The notes under the pieces are model-generated. The model was not told the origin of the DNA and did no database searches. It saw only the letters and a program-made list of their open reading frames with translations. Below, piece by piece: positions 1 through 10,131 of a stretch of 64,000 bases of DNA. The DNA comes from Carboxylicivirga sp964602515 (GTDB lineage: Bacteria > Bacteroidota > Bacteroidia > Bacteroidales > Marinilabiliaceae), in the NCBI GenBank assembly GCA_964602515.1, contig CAZRRJ010000001.1:620001-684000 (forward strand). Direction: 5' to 3'. The position numbers were made by a program, and so were the translations under genes. The stretch's first letter is position 1, and each line of letters opens with the position of its first letter.

Positions 1-1
1 A

Positions 2-1921
2 ACCTACCTGCCGGCCTTTGAAGCAAGTATAAAAGAGGCAGGTGCATGGTCGCTTATGTCGGCTTACAACCGCTATTTGGGCGAATCGGCTACAGCCAGC
101 CCTTTCTTGCTGGACACTGTTTTACGCAACAAATGGGGCTTTAAGGGCTACGTGGTATCCGATTGTGGTGCGGTAAGTGATATATATCAGTTTCATAAAA
201 TAGTACCTACTCCTGAAGAAGCAGCAGCTTTAGCAGTAAAGGCCGGCTGCGACCTTAATTGTGGAAATATTTACACCTACCTTCCCCGGGCAGTTGAGCA
301 GGAACTAATTACTGAAGAGGAGATTGACATAGCCGTTAAACGCTTATTTATAGCACGTTTTAAATTGGGTTTATTTGAGTTACCTGAGAATACACCGTTT
401 ATGAGTATTGATGCCTCGCAAAATGAATCGCCTGAACACCGGGAGCTGGCTTTAAAGGTAGCCCGAGAGAGCATGGTATTACTTAAAAATGATAAGCATA
501 CCCTGCCCCTTTCCCCTACCATTAATAAGATTGCGGTACTGGGACCTCATGCCAATGATCGCCAGTTTATGATGGGTAATTATTTTGGTACGCCCTCGTA
601 TCGCACTTCAATACTGGAAGGTATACAGCAAAATGTATCAAAAAAAACAGAAGTGTACTACCATAAAGGCTGCGGTTTAACGCCTGAGAGCCGCCTGTGG
701 GATCGTATACCACGTTCTGCATTTTCCAAAAAAGGCATTAAGGCCGAATACTTTGCAACAATTGATTTTAATGGGCAGGTGATAGAAACCCGCTATTATA
801 AGGATATTGATTTTGACTGGGGTGGTGCTGCACCTGCTGACGGTATGCCTGAAAAGGACTGGTCGGTACGTTATACAGCTACTTTTATACCAGTTAAAAG
901 CGGACAGTACTATTTTAAAGGACACACGCAAGGCGGTATTGCTAAAGTATACCTTGACAATCAATTGGTGCAGGACGAAAAGCTGGAAGCCGGTATAACA
1001 CTTGAGAAAAACAGGAAATATGATTTAAAAGTAGAATATGCCTGCAATAACCAATGGATTTCAGCATGTGAGTTACGATGGAATACGCCTGTAATGCGTA
1101 ATTATAATGTGATGTTTGAAAATATTAAGGATGCTGAGGCCATTATTTTTGTAGGTGGCATATCGCCCCGCCTGGAAGGTGAAGAAATGCCGGTTCATGT
1201 AGATGGTTTTAAAGGTGGTGACCGCACGCATTTGAAGTTGCCCCGTGTGCAGTTTGAGCTATTGCAAAAACTAAAAGCGATGGGCAAGCCGCTTATATTT
1301 GTTAGTACCAGCGGTAGCGCTATGGCCTACAATTGGGAACACAATAACGTGGATGCCATTGTACAGGCATGGTACCCGGGACAGGCAGGCGGACAAGCTG
1401 TTGCCGATGTACTGTTTGGCCAATATAATCCGGGTGGTAAATTACCGGTAACCTTTTATAAATCGGTGAATGACCTCCCTCCTTTTGATGATTATCATAT
1501 GGAAGGACGTACTTACCGCTATTTCAGAAAAGAGGCCCTCTATCCTTTTGGACATGGCTTAAGCTACTCAGACATTAAATACACAAAGCCGGAATGTAAA
1601 AACCATAATTTTAATGAGAACGAAGTTTTATCGGTATCGCTTAAGGTAAGTAATAATAGCACTATGGCAGCCAACGAGGTAGTGCAGTTGTATATAAAAG
1701 ATCTGGAGGCCAGTGTTGCTGTTCCAATTAAGAGTTTAAAGCGTTTTAAGCGAATTAGTTTAGCTGCAGGAGAAACAAAAACGCTTACATTTGAATTATA
1801 CAAAAAGGATTTTGCCCTGGTTAATATGGAAGGCCTTAGCACATTTGAACCGGGTGTATTTGATATAATTATTGGCGGATCATCCGATAGTAATAATAAA
1901 ACCAGGCTTACAATATTATAA
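2..1921 (+). CDS. Glycoside hydrolase family 3 protein with PA14 insert (5' end missing)
   Basis: The reading frame is open from the left edge (first full codon at base 2), so the N-terminal part of the TIM barrel is missing. The visible part begins just before the GH3 nucleophile region: VVSDCGAV places the likely catalytic Asp at codon 161-163. A PA14-like domain follows (about bases 730-1100, from KAEYFAT onwards). It is inserted in the C-terminal alpha/beta sandwich, as in many beta-glucosidases. The sandwich resumes with KPLIFVSTSGSAMA and YPGQAGGQAVADVLFG, and the C-terminus is a fibronectin-III-like domain (about the last 110 residues). Members hydrolyse beta-linked glucose or xylose from oligosaccharides, usually in the periplasm. 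The substrate cannot be read from sequence. The signal peptide, if any, lies outside the window. Confidence 0.93.
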   Translation, partial: TYLPAFEASIKEAGAWSLMSAYNRYLGESATASPFLLDTVLRNKWGFKGYVVSDCGAVSDIYQFHKIVPTPEEAAALAVKAGCDLNCGNIYTYLPRAVEQELITEEEIDIAVKRLFIARFKLGLFELPENTPFMSIDASQNESPEHRELALKVARESMVLLKNDKHTLPLSPTINKIAVLGPHANDRQFMMGNYFGTPSYRTSILEGIQQNVSKKTEVYYHKGCGLTPESRLWDRIPRSAFSKKGIKAEYFATIDFNGQVIETRYYKDIDFDWGGAAPADGMPEKDWSVRYTATFIPVKSGQYYFKGHTQGGIAKVYLDNQLVQDEKLEAGITLEKNRKYDLKVEYACNNQWISACELRWNTPVMRNYNVMFENIKDAEAIIFVGGISPRLEGEEMPVHVDGFKGGDRTHLKLPRVQFELLQKLKAMGKPLIFVSTSGSAMAYNWEHNNVDAIVQAWYPGQAGGQAVADVLFGQYNPGGKLPVTFYKSVNDLPPFDDYHMEGRTYRYFRKEALYPFGHGLSYSDIKYTKPECKNHNFNENEVLSVSLKVSNNSTMAANEVVQLYIKDLEASVAVPIKSLKRFKRISLAAGETKTLTFELYKKDFALVNMEGLSTFEPGVFDIIIGGSSDSNNKTRLTIL

Positions 1922-2029
1922 TAATTTAAAACCGGAATTAAAACCTGGCAGATTTCTAAAATATGCCAGGTTTGCACCGGTTTGTTATAAGCTCTTTTAT
2001 GCCTATTTTTGGTATCAAAGAAATCGTTC

Positions 2030-5000
2030 ATGTCAAAATTAAAGATATACCGTGCTTCGGCCGGTTCTGGTAAGACCTATACCCTATCAGGCGAATTTAT
2101 TAAGCTCTTGTTTCAGGATCCGCAAAGCTACAAAAGCATATTGGCCGTAACCTTTACCAATAAAGCCACTTCAGAAATGAAAAACCGTATTCTGGAGAAC
2201 CTTTATGCTTTAGCAACTGCCGAAAAACCCGATTACCTTGATGATTTAATAAAGATTCATAATAAACCGGAGAACTATATTCGTAAGGTAGCCCGAACCA
2301 TTTTAATTAATATCCTTAACGATTTCTCAAAACTATCAATCAATACCATTGACAGTTTTTTTCAGAAAGTTATTCGTTCGTTTGCTTACGAAGCCAATCT
2401 GCCTGCCGGTTTTAAAGTAGAATTAGATACCGATCGCATTTTATCGCAAGCCGTTGATAATTTATTGCGTGAGTTGGAGTTAAAGGGCAATGAAGACCTT
2501 AAAGAATGGCTGATTAAGCACACCCTGTCTAAAATAGAGGAAGGCAAAGACTGGAATATAGGTAATGAGCTAAAAGATTTGGGCCGTGAAGTGTTTAAAG
2601 AGGAATTTCAGAGCCTGAAGCCCGAAGTACTGGAAAAGCTAAGAGATAAAAAACTGCTTAACACCTACCGCTATACGCTGCGTAATATAACAAACGAGTT
2701 TGAAAAGGATATTCAGTACAATGCGCAAAAAGGCCTGGAACTACTAAAGCAGCACAGCATTACTTATGCTATTCTGCATGGTAAATCGCGCTCGCCCCTT
2801 AATAAATTGGAAAAACTGAGTAATGTAAGCAAGCCGACTGATTTCCTGGAGATAAAAAAGCTGGAAGAACTGGTTAATAATCCTGAAATATGCTTTAACA
2901 AGCAAAACTCAGAATCGGATAACAGTGTAATTATTGATTGCTTTAATGGTGGTTTAAACGATGTATTATCTTATCTCTGTAATTACTTTCACAATAACAA
3001 AAGCAATTATTTTACCGCCAAAGCTATATTATCTAACCTAAATGCGCTTGGTATTACAACCGATATAGCTCTTAAGGTGCATGAACTGGCCCGTAATGAG
3101 AACCTGTTTCTACTGGCTGATTCTAATCGCTTGCTTCACCAGATAATAGATGAGAATGAGGCTCCTTTTATCTATGAAAAAACGGGTACGCGCTTTCTGC
3201 ATTATATGATTGATGAGTTTCAGGACACCTCTCGTTTGCAGTGGGATAACTTTCGCCCATTGTTACAGAATAGTGTAAGTAGTGGCCATTCGGCATTAAT
3301 TGTAGGGGATGTAAAACAATCGATTTACCGCTGGCGTAATTCGGATTGGAAACTGCTGAGTGACCAGGTGAATATTGATTTTACCACACACGGCATTAAT
3401 TCCTTAACGCTGGATACCAACTGGCGAAGCACCGAAAATGTTATCACTTTTAATAACCTGGTTTTTGCAGGAGCATCAACAATGCTTCAGAATGAGTTTA
3501 TCAATTCATCAAAAGAGGCCATTGCCGAAGATGAAATACCTGCCGACCTGCTTACCAAAATAAAGGTTGCTTACGATGATACCATTCAGCAGGTTGCACC
3601 TAAGTCTATAGGTAATGGTGGATTTGTTCATGTGGGGTTTTTAGAGGGAAAAACAAAGGGAGATTTTAGAGCCAATGCCACAGAAAAAGCCATTCACCAG
3701 GTAGAAGAGTTACTGGATAAAGGTTATGCTTACGAAGACATTTGCATATTGGTACGGCGTAAAAGCGAAGGACAGGAAATTACCGAAGCCCTGCTATCCG
3801 GTGCCTGTTCCCGTGATGGAAAAAAGCACCCGGTTATTTCTAATGAAACTTTATTACTTAGTAGCTCACCGGCTGTTAACCTGGTTGTTCAGCAAATTAA
3901 ATACATTCAGGATCCCGATAATGAGGTTTTTGAAGCCTTTATTAAGCTCTACAGCCATTTTTATCAAACCAATACTTATGATGAAGCTACTGCGTGTGAT
4001 ACATCGGTTTTACATGATACTGACGAAGGCCTTTTTAATACACTATCAGCTGATTTACTGGCTTTAAAAGGACAGCCTTTGTTTGAAATGACCGAAGCAT
4101 TGGTGCGCTTTATACCCGATGATTTGCATCAGCACCAGTTTATATTTTTGCAGGGCTTGCTTGATGCTGTGCGCGATTATGTAAGCAATTACTCAGTTAA
4201 TGCATATGATTTTATTGAGTGGTGGGACGATAAAGGACAGAATACCTCAATTTCTGTACCCGAAGGACAGAATGCCATTAATGTGATGACTATTCATAAA
4301 TCAAAAGGACTAGAATTTAAAGCTGTTGTAGTGCCATATTGTAACTGGGCTTTAGATGATATGGGGCATGGCAGCCTGATTTGGTGTAGTCCGAAGCAAA
4401 AGCCTTTTGATGAGCTTGAGCTACTGCCTGTTAACTACTCCACTAGCTTATTGCACACCATATTTGTAAATGAATACCTGGGCGAACGTTTACACCAGTT
4501 TGTAGATAACCTTAACCTCCTGTATGTAGCCCTGACACGAGCCGAAGAGAGCCTGGTTATTATGGCAGAGGCACCTTCTAAAACAGGTGGGTTAAAGAGT
4601 GTTTCTAACCTACTATTTCGCTTAATTAATCAACTGAATATGGTGCATGGTATTGATGAAGTACTAAAAGAGGAACTGATTAATGGCTGGAATGAAGAAG
4701 ATAATACGTTTGAATTTGGTGTTGTTCCGGTAAAAGAAGCAAAAAATATTGTTGAAGCGATTAAACCTGCCTTTTTTAAAACAGCAGAGCTTGGCAAACG
4801 TATCAGTATTCATCCGGAAAGTGAAGCAATGAGTTCGCCTGAGAGCATGAAACACCTGAAGTATGGTAAATTAATGCACCGTCTTTTAGAACTTATCATT
4901 ACTGCTGAAGATGTGGATACTGCTATTACTAAGATGATACTTAATGGCCAGCTAAAAACATCGGAAAGAGAAAGTATAAGTAACTTTATACGTTCAAAAA

Positions 5001-5305
5001 TTGAACAGGAAGAGGTAAAAGAATGGTTCGACCCAAAGAATAAGATTATTAATGAAGGTACTATTCTTGTTCCCACCGGAACGTACAGACCCGATCGGGT
5101 AATAGTATCAGACGATAAAGTAATTGTAGTTGATTATAAATTTGGCGAGTTAAGACAAGAAACCCATTTACAGCAGGTTAAACGTTATATGGATTTGTTA
5201 AGCCGGATGAATTACAGTAAAATTGAGGGCTACCTGTGGTATTTACGTGAAGAAGATGAAGTTATTTGTGTTAATAATAATGCTGTACAAGGGACTTTGT
5301 TTTAA
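2030..5305 (+). CDS. UvrD/AddA-type ATP-dependent helicase-nuclease
   Basis: 1091 residues, about the length of AddA-like exonuclease V subunits. ATG 2030 is chosen because it puts the Walker A motif at the very N-terminus (ASAGSGKT, Lys15); the frame stays open a few codons upstream only through a TTG. Superfamily 1 motifs follow in order: DEFQDTSRLQW (Walker B), GDVKQSIYRWR, TIHKSKGLEF and LLYVALTRAEESL. The C-terminal region (HLKYGKLMHRLLELI, then RPDRVIV and VVDYKFGE) matches a PD-(D/E)XK RecB-family nuclease. The expected role is double-strand break end resection, usually with an AddB-like partner. No AddB-like gene lies next to it here; the partner may be elsewhere. The gene is monocistronic between a GH3 gene and a convergent GH20 gene. 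Confidence 0.92.
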   Translation: MSKLKIYRASAGSGKTYTLSGEFIKLLFQDPQSYKSILAVTFTNKATSEMKNRILENLYALATAEKPDYLDDLIKIHNKPENYIRKVARTILINILNDFSKLSINTIDSFFQKVIRSFAYEANLPAGFKVELDTDRILSQAVDNLLRELELKGNEDLKEWLIKHTLSKIEEGKDWNIGNELKDLGREVFKEEFQSLKPEVLEKLRDKKLLNTYRYTLRNITNEFEKDIQYNAQKGLELLKQHSITYAILHGKSRSPLNKLEKLSNVSKPTDFLEIKKLEELVNNPEICFNKQNSESDNSVIIDCFNGGLNDVLSYLCNYFHNNKSNYFTAKAILSNLNALGITTDIALKVHELARNENLFLLADSNRLLHQIIDENEAPFIYEKTGTRFLHYMIDEFQDTSRLQWDNFRPLLQNSVSSGHSALIVGDVKQSIYRWRNSDWKLLSDQVNIDFTTHGINSLTLDTNWRSTENVITFNNLVFAGASTMLQNEFINSSKEAIAEDEIPADLLTKIKVAYDDTIQQVAPKSIGNGGFVHVGFLEGKTKGDFRANATEKAIHQVEELLDKGYAYEDICILVRRKSEGQEITEALLSGACSRDGKKHPVISNETLLLSSSPAVNLVVQQIKYIQDPDNEVFEAFIKLYSHFYQTNTYDEATACDTSVLHDTDEGLFNTLSADLLALKGQPLFEMTEALVRFIPDDLHQHQFIFLQGLLDAVRDYVSNYSVNAYDFIEWWDDKGQNTSISVPEGQNAINVMTIHKSKGLEFKAVVVPYCNWALDDMGHGSLIWCSPKQKPFDELELLPVNYSTSLLHTIFVNEYLGERLHQFVDNLNLLYVALTRAEESLVIMAEAPSKTGGLKSVSNLLFRLINQLNMVHGIDEVLKEELINGWNEEDNTFEFGVVPVKEAKNIVEAIKPAFFKTAELGKRISIHPESEAMSSPESMKHLKYGKLMHRLLELIITAEDVDTAITKMILNGQLKTSERESISNFIRSKIEQEEVKEWFDPKNKIINEGTILVPTGTYRPDRVIVSDDKVIVVDYKFGELRQETHLQQVKRYMDLLSRMNYSKIEGYLWYLREEDEVICVNNNAVQGTLF

Positions 5306-5649
5306 AAGATAAGATTATCTCATTACTATTAATGATTTCAACTTTATTACCTTAACTATAATCACTTGGTTATTATTTTTTGGTGCCTGGCAAAATACTG
5401 CAAAAGGGATGCCGTAGGTAAATGCATATAGAAACGTAAATTTGATCTAATACCATACTTTTAGTAGTTACAATGTAGCTATATTTATTTCGAAGGTTAA
5501 AAAGTATCAAGATTCAAGTATTAAAAAAATTCTGTTGCCTTGTTTCCTGTTAGCTTGTGCTTGATGCTTTCTAATTAAATCTAATGTAACAACCAATAAT
5601 TGAGAGTCTTCAATCATATTCTAATATCAATGTAGGATATATAAAAAAT
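5306..5649. other. Intergenic region between convergent genes
   Basis: About 340 AT-rich bases between the helicase-nuclease stop and the terminator hairpin of the GH20 gene. I see no supported open reading frame, RNA gene or long repeat. A small palindrome (GATAAGATTATC) lies just after the helicase stop, but no T-run follows it. Confidence 0.5.
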
Positions 5650-5688
5650 GAGTAGTAAATGGAACTAAAGTATTCCATTTAACTACTC
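5650..5688 (-). terminator. Intrinsic terminator of the GH20 gene
   Basis: A 15-bp stem (left arm 5650-5664, right arm 5673-5688, one bulged base) with an 8-nt loop. On the minus strand it is followed by ATTTTTTATAT. It lies about 30 bp past the GH20 stop. It could also end plus-strand readthrough from the helicase-nuclease gene. Confidence 0.8.
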
Positions 5689-5719
5689 ACTTTAATCTTT
5701 ATAAAACAGCCGTTTTTTT

Positions 5720-8053
5720 TTATTCCACTATAATTTCATCAATAAATAACCACGATAAATTACCTGCAGCACTATGCCACTCTGGTACTTTTTGCTGGTT
5801 TAGTACAACTACTTTGATATACTGTGCATTTACCTTTTGTAGCTCAACACTAAAATCCATTACAGAAGCTTCGCTCTGTAGCGGTACATTATTAGTAGTA
5901 GCCCCCACTTCTGTAAATGTATTGCCATCATTAGATGCCAATACTTTAACCCCTTTAGGTAAAAACACCCACGAGCCTGTTTCGTGTAAACACCCTACTT
6001 TAACACGATTAATACTTTCTGGTTTTTCAAGATTTATGATTAGTTCAAGGTCTTTACCATTAAAGCCTTGCCAATTGCCATCGCTAAAATTACGACTACC
6101 GCGTAAGCTATTTACCAGGGTGATTGCACCAGAGCCTTTGTATTTTTCATGGGGTTCATTTAAGTAAGTTACTTGTTTGGCAGTTGCCTTATGGATATTA
6201 AAATTTATTTTGGCAACTTCCCCCATTTTCTTTCCATCAATATAGGAAACGGCCTGTACAAAGCTGGATTGATCAATATTTATTGGTCCTGTGTATTTCT
6301 GTGAATCTGAATTGACTGTACTGCCATCTAAAGTATAATACATATCAGCATTCGGAACCTCAGTTGATAATTGCAGTGCAACCATTTTATCCCTTTCGTT
6401 AAAAACACTTTCGAAACGAACGGTGTACATGCTTTGTGCATAATTTAAATTCATGTTATCATACGACTGAATCAACTGTCCGATGCGTGAACTAAAATCC
6501 AACCAGTCGCGACGCTCTTTTTTCGTCCAAAGCACTTCTGCCATAGCAGCCATTCGTGGAAAAATCATGTATTGCATATGGGCTTTATCAGGTACATGTT
6601 CTGTCCATAAATTACCCTGTCCGCCCAGCACATGTTTGGCCTTACCAGCCTCTAATTCTTTAGGAATGGGGTTAAATTGGTACACTTTTTCTAGTGGAAT
6701 AAAGCCATTGAAGGCCAAAGGCTCAGTATCTATAGGTCCTTGATAATAATCGAAGTAGCAATGCGAAGTTGGCGTCATTACCACATCATGCCCACTATTC
6801 GCAGCTTGTATACCTCCCTCAAATCCTCTCCAGCTCATAACCGTTGCATTAGGAGCTAAACCACCTTCTAATATTTCATCCCAACCGATTAAAATACGTT
6901 CATTTTTTGTCAGAAATTTCTCTATTCGCTTAATGAAATAGCTTTGTAGTGCATGTTCGTCTTTTAACTTTTCCTGCCTGATTCTGGACTGACATTTTTT
7001 ACATTTTTCCCACTCGGCCTTGTTGGCTTCATCACCACCAATATGAATGTATTTTGACGGGAAAAGTGCCAGTACTTCAGTTAAGATATCCTCAATAAAG
7101 TGAAACGTTTCATCCTTACCGGCACAATAAATATCCGTTATTGGCCATAATCCTCCCGGCATAACATTAAAAGGGCCTTCTGTACAAGCAAACTCAGGGT
7201 AAGCAGCTAAAGAAGAAGTGGTATGTCCGGGCATTTCAATTTCTGGTACCACTGTAACAAAACGTTTTTGAGCATAAGCAACAACCTCTTTTATATCTTC
7301 TTGTGTATAAAATCCGCCGTATGTAGCTTTTTCGCCTTCCTTAATCGGCGGGCGCGAATTCCAGGGTAAGTGTTCACGATCAACACGCCACGCCCCTACT
7401 TCTGTAAGCTTAGGGTACTTTTTAATTTCTATTCTCCAGCCCTGATCATCAACCAAATGCCAGTGAAAGATATTGATTTTATGAAAGGCTAAATAGTCAA
7501 TTAGCTCCAATACTTCATCCTTGGTAAAGAAATGGCGCGATACATCCAACATCATTCCTCTCCAGGCAAACTGTGGCTTATCTTCAATTTTAACACCTCC
7601 TATCTGGAATTTAAATGAGTTGTCGTTTCCGGGTAACAAAACCTCTTTTGGACACAATTGTAGTAATGTTTGTAAAGCATAAAACGTTCCGGCTGCTGTT
7701 GCGCTTTCTATATGGATATTCTCTTTGGTAATATGCAGAGAATATGCCTCGGAATCAAGTGCTTTATTTTGTGTTATAATAATATCGTGTTTTGCCTCCT
7801 TGTCATTTTTAACAATTTCAAGGGGGTGACCTGCATGGTGACTTATCTTCTCATTAAAAACAACAGTACCACTTTGCAGTTCGTTATTGTTAATAATAAG
7901 ACGTGTTTTCTCAGTAAAAACAAACACTTCACTGGTAGAAATAAACGTATCAGGCAAAGGTATTAATGCTGCATTTTGAGTTGATTTGGTGTTGCATGAA
8001 ACCGTTAATAGCACCATAACGGCTAATACAATAAACTTAATTTGTTGTTTCAT
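5720..8053 (-). CDS. GH20 beta-N-acetylhexosaminidase lipoprotein
   Basis: 777 residues from ATG 8053. The longer frame would need a TTG start and would bury the signal peptide MKQQIKFIVLAVMVLLTVSC, which ends in a lipobox-like cysteine. Family GH20 cleaves terminal N-acetylglucosamine or N-acetylgalactosamine by substrate-assisted catalysis. The hallmark HIGGDEANKAEW is present, with the catalytic pair Asp341-Glu342. An N-terminal GH20b-type domain precedes the barrel. After the barrel come a chitobiase-like C-terminal segment (about 590-640) and a discoidin/F5-8 type C-like carbohydrate-binding domain (about 650-777). It is probably anchored in the outer membrane or periplasm and acts on host glycan, chitin or peptidoglycan fragments. 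It lies 90 bp downstream of a same-strand serine hydrolase and may be cotranscribed with it. Confidence 0.93.
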   Translation of the reverse strand: MKQQIKFIVLAVMVLLTVSCNTKSTQNAALIPLPDTFISTSEVFVFTEKTRLIINNNELQSGTVVFNEKISHHAGHPLEIVKNDKEAKHDIIITQNKALDSEAYSLHITKENIHIESATAAGTFYALQTLLQLCPKEVLLPGNDNSFKFQIGGVKIEDKPQFAWRGMMLDVSRHFFTKDEVLELIDYLAFHKINIFHWHLVDDQGWRIEIKKYPKLTEVGAWRVDREHLPWNSRPPIKEGEKATYGGFYTQEDIKEVVAYAQKRFVTVVPEIEMPGHTTSSLAAYPEFACTEGPFNVMPGGLWPITDIYCAGKDETFHFIEDILTEVLALFPSKYIHIGGDEANKAEWEKCKKCQSRIRQEKLKDEHALQSYFIKRIEKFLTKNERILIGWDEILEGGLAPNATVMSWRGFEGGIQAANSGHDVVMTPTSHCYFDYYQGPIDTEPLAFNGFIPLEKVYQFNPIPKELEAGKAKHVLGGQGNLWTEHVPDKAHMQYMIFPRMAAMAEVLWTKKERRDWLDFSSRIGQLIQSYDNMNLNYAQSMYTVRFESVFNERDKMVALQLSTEVPNADMYYTLDGSTVNSDSQKYTGPINIDQSSFVQAVSYIDGKKMGEVAKINFNIHKATAKQVTYLNEPHEKYKGSGAITLVNSLRGSRNFSDGNWQGFNGKDLELIINLEKPESINRVKVGCLHETGSWVFLPKGVKVLASNDGNTFTEVGATTNNVPLQSEASVMDFSVELQKVNAQYIKVVVLNQQKVPEWHSAAGNLSWLFIDEIIVE

Positions 8054-8143
8054 ATTTTGGTTTTTACATTTAAGTGTAAAATTCTCCAAAATGAAGTTAG
8101 CAACAAAGCTCAGGGTGTTCAATTAATGCAGAAGAGTGTTCAT

Positions 8144-9472
8144 TTAGAAAATTATCTGCGGGCGCTTACGAGATGTTGCCCATGTGTTGTCCATTTTGAA
8201 CAAATTGTAGTCAGGCCAGTGCTTAATCTTATTAATGCCTTTGTCCATTATACGTGAAATATCATTGGCTAGTGAAGGGCCTTTCCAGCTACCGGTATTA
8301 AAAAGTACGACATATGATATACCATCATTTTTTCTTACCATTAATGCCGAAGTACCCGCCAAAGTACCAGTTCTGTACCAGGCATTATTATCAATCCGAC
8401 GCCATCCAAGCGGGCCGTACTTGTTAATGTCCATATCAACCATTTCCTGCACGCTCTCCTCTTTCAGAAAATCGGGGTGTGAGTCTAATCCATCAATAGC
8501 TAAAAGTAATTTCATCAGATCAGTTGATGAAGCAATCCATCCCCCTGCAGCCCCCAAAGTTTCCATATCATTACCACCGTAGGTTCTTAATACCTCTTCC
8601 TCTCCTCCTGAATAGTCGGCCACAAAAAAAGTTGGTGTTGGCTCATAATATTTTACTTCTAATTCAGCCCGTTCATTTAAATAACTGCCTCCAATGCGCA
8701 TATCAAAAATACCAAGGGGGAATAAAAGGTTGGTTTGAATATATCGCTCGTAATCCATGCCAGATACTTTAGCAATAACCTCTCCTAATACCACATATCC
8801 GAAATTAGAATAATACGACGCCTCACCTGGAGTAAAGTGCATTCGTTTACTAAGTACAAAACGTATAATATCTGATTTGCTTACAGGTAACGATTGGTTT
8901 AAAGAACGGGCAATTATACTAGGCATAAACATCTGATCTCCCCACCGGGTGGTCCATCCTCCACTGTGCTCAAGCAAATGACGTACAGTAACCTTTTCTA
9001 TACGTTTATCATTGTAATCGAGATAAATAGAATCATTAAGAATACCATTGGCTCCAAATACCTTAGTATCAAGTGTTATAATGCCTTGTTCCTGTAGTTT
9101 CATTATACCTGCCGCAGTAATTAGCTTGGAAACACTGGCAATACGAAATAAATGGTGAGGTTCAACATATGTTTCGGTCTCTACATCAGCATATCCAAAA
9201 CCTTTGGCAAATACCAGCTTGCCATCTTTAGCAACAGCTACCGAAGCACCATTAAGTATTTCGCGTTGCATAAAGCGCTCTATTTGTTTTTCAAGGTCAG
9301 TAAATTCCACATTTTCAGAAACAAAAGCCGGAATATGAAAGGAACTCACTTTATTACCCGGTAAAATAAAATCACTTCCATATGGTTTAGAACCAGGATT
9401 AACCATAGCCGATGTCGCCCAGATTATTCCGGCAAGTCCGATAGTAACAAGTGATTTATATATAAATTTCAT
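8144..9472 (-). CDS. Beta-lactamase-family (class C-like) serine hydrolase
   Basis: 442 residues from ATG 9472; the six-codon longer frame would use TTG. The N-terminus has a hydrophobic signal segment (residues 7-22). Penicillin-binding/class C motifs are visible: SVSK with nucleophile Ser113 and Lys116, the YSN triad in EASYYSNFGYVVLGE, and RTGT in place of the usual KTG/HTG. The family covers esterases, D-aminopeptidases and peptidoglycan hydrolases as well as beta-lactamases, so substrate cannot be assigned and antibiotic resistance should not be assumed. It lies upstream of the GH20 gene on the same strand; the 90-bp gap allows shared transcription. Confidence 0.87.
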   Translation of the reverse strand: MKFIYKSLVTIGLAGIIWATSAMVNPGSKPYGSDFILPGNKVSSFHIPAFVSENVEFTDLEKQIERFMQREILNGASVAVAKDGKLVFAKGFGYADVETETYVEPHHLFRIASVSKLITAAGIMKLQEQGIITLDTKVFGANGILNDSIYLDYNDKRIEKVTVRHLLEHSGGWTTRWGDQMFMPSIIARSLNQSLPVSKSDIIRFVLSKRMHFTPGEASYYSNFGYVVLGEVIAKVSGMDYERYIQTNLLFPLGIFDMRIGGSYLNERAELEVKYYEPTPTFFVADYSGGEEEVLRTYGGNDMETLGAAGGWIASSTDLMKLLLAIDGLDSHPDFLKEESVQEMVDMDINKYGPLGWRRIDNNAWYRTGTLAGTSALMVRKNDGISYVVLFNTGSWKGPSLANDISRIMDKGINKIKHWPDYNLFKMDNTWATSRKRPQIIF

Positions 9473-10131
9473 GCGTTTTATTTCCTTCAATGGTCATCTA
9501 CGTACAGCCTCCAACAACTGTTGTATTCTCAAGACTGTTTAATCAAGATTACCTGTTGCGGTATTAGGGTATGTGCAACTTAATTTTAAAATTATATGTT
9601 GCTTCCCATATTCAAAAGTCTAACAAAAATAAGAGTTTCATTTTAGCAATAAAACCATATGCCTAAAAAAAAGTTTAACTCTTATTTTTAATTTTATACT
9701 ACATCCAATTGCTTTGGTTACAAAAGAGCTTATTTCTTTTCCTGATTTTATGGCTGCAACGGCATCCTATCAGCTATCATCTATTGCACTAATGTATGCT
9801 ATTTTAAAGTTATTCTCAGTTTTTTTTTAATAAAACTACATGTGGTGTTTTTGTGGTACCATAGCTTTTATATTACACATTTATTATCTAACAGGTAAGG
9901 GAACTCATAGTCTTTTTTTACCATATTTTGAAATTTCAGCTGTTTTTGTACTGGGTTAAATTATAGAGATTAACAGCAATATCAATGAAGCGAAAAGGCA
10001 CAGGCTTTTTTGCCTTTAGGCTATAACCAGACTTGCATATATGCTTATTAGGATTAAAACTTGTTTAGAATGTTTGATCTATATATAAAGAAATAAAGGC
10101 GATACTTGTTCTGAGTAACCAAAACTAAGGC
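9473..10131. other. Intergenic region with inverted repeats, no gene
   Basis: About 660 AT-rich bases without a supported reading frame. It holds a perfect 13-bp inverted repeat (9625-9637 and 9677-9689, 39-nt spacer). A smaller hairpin (9994-10000 with 10011-10017, AAAGGCA/TGCCTTT) could be a weak terminator for the DUF4105 gene, whose stop lies 115 bp away. The promoter of the serine hydrolase gene must lie here, but I cannot place it. Confidence 0.5.
9625..9689. repeat. 13-bp perfect inverted repeat
   Basis: Arms AAAAATAAGAGTT (9625-9637) and AACTCTTATTTTT (9677-9689) are exact reverse complements separated by 39 nt. The T-rich end on either strand is compatible with a terminator or a structured leader, but no gene ends nearby. 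Function unknown. Confidence 0.6.

Noticed and set aside
8144..9472. Antibiotic-resistance beta-lactamase
   Set aside because: The SxxK and YxN motifs are shared by many esterases and peptidases, and the RTG variant and context give no support for beta-lactam hydrolysis.
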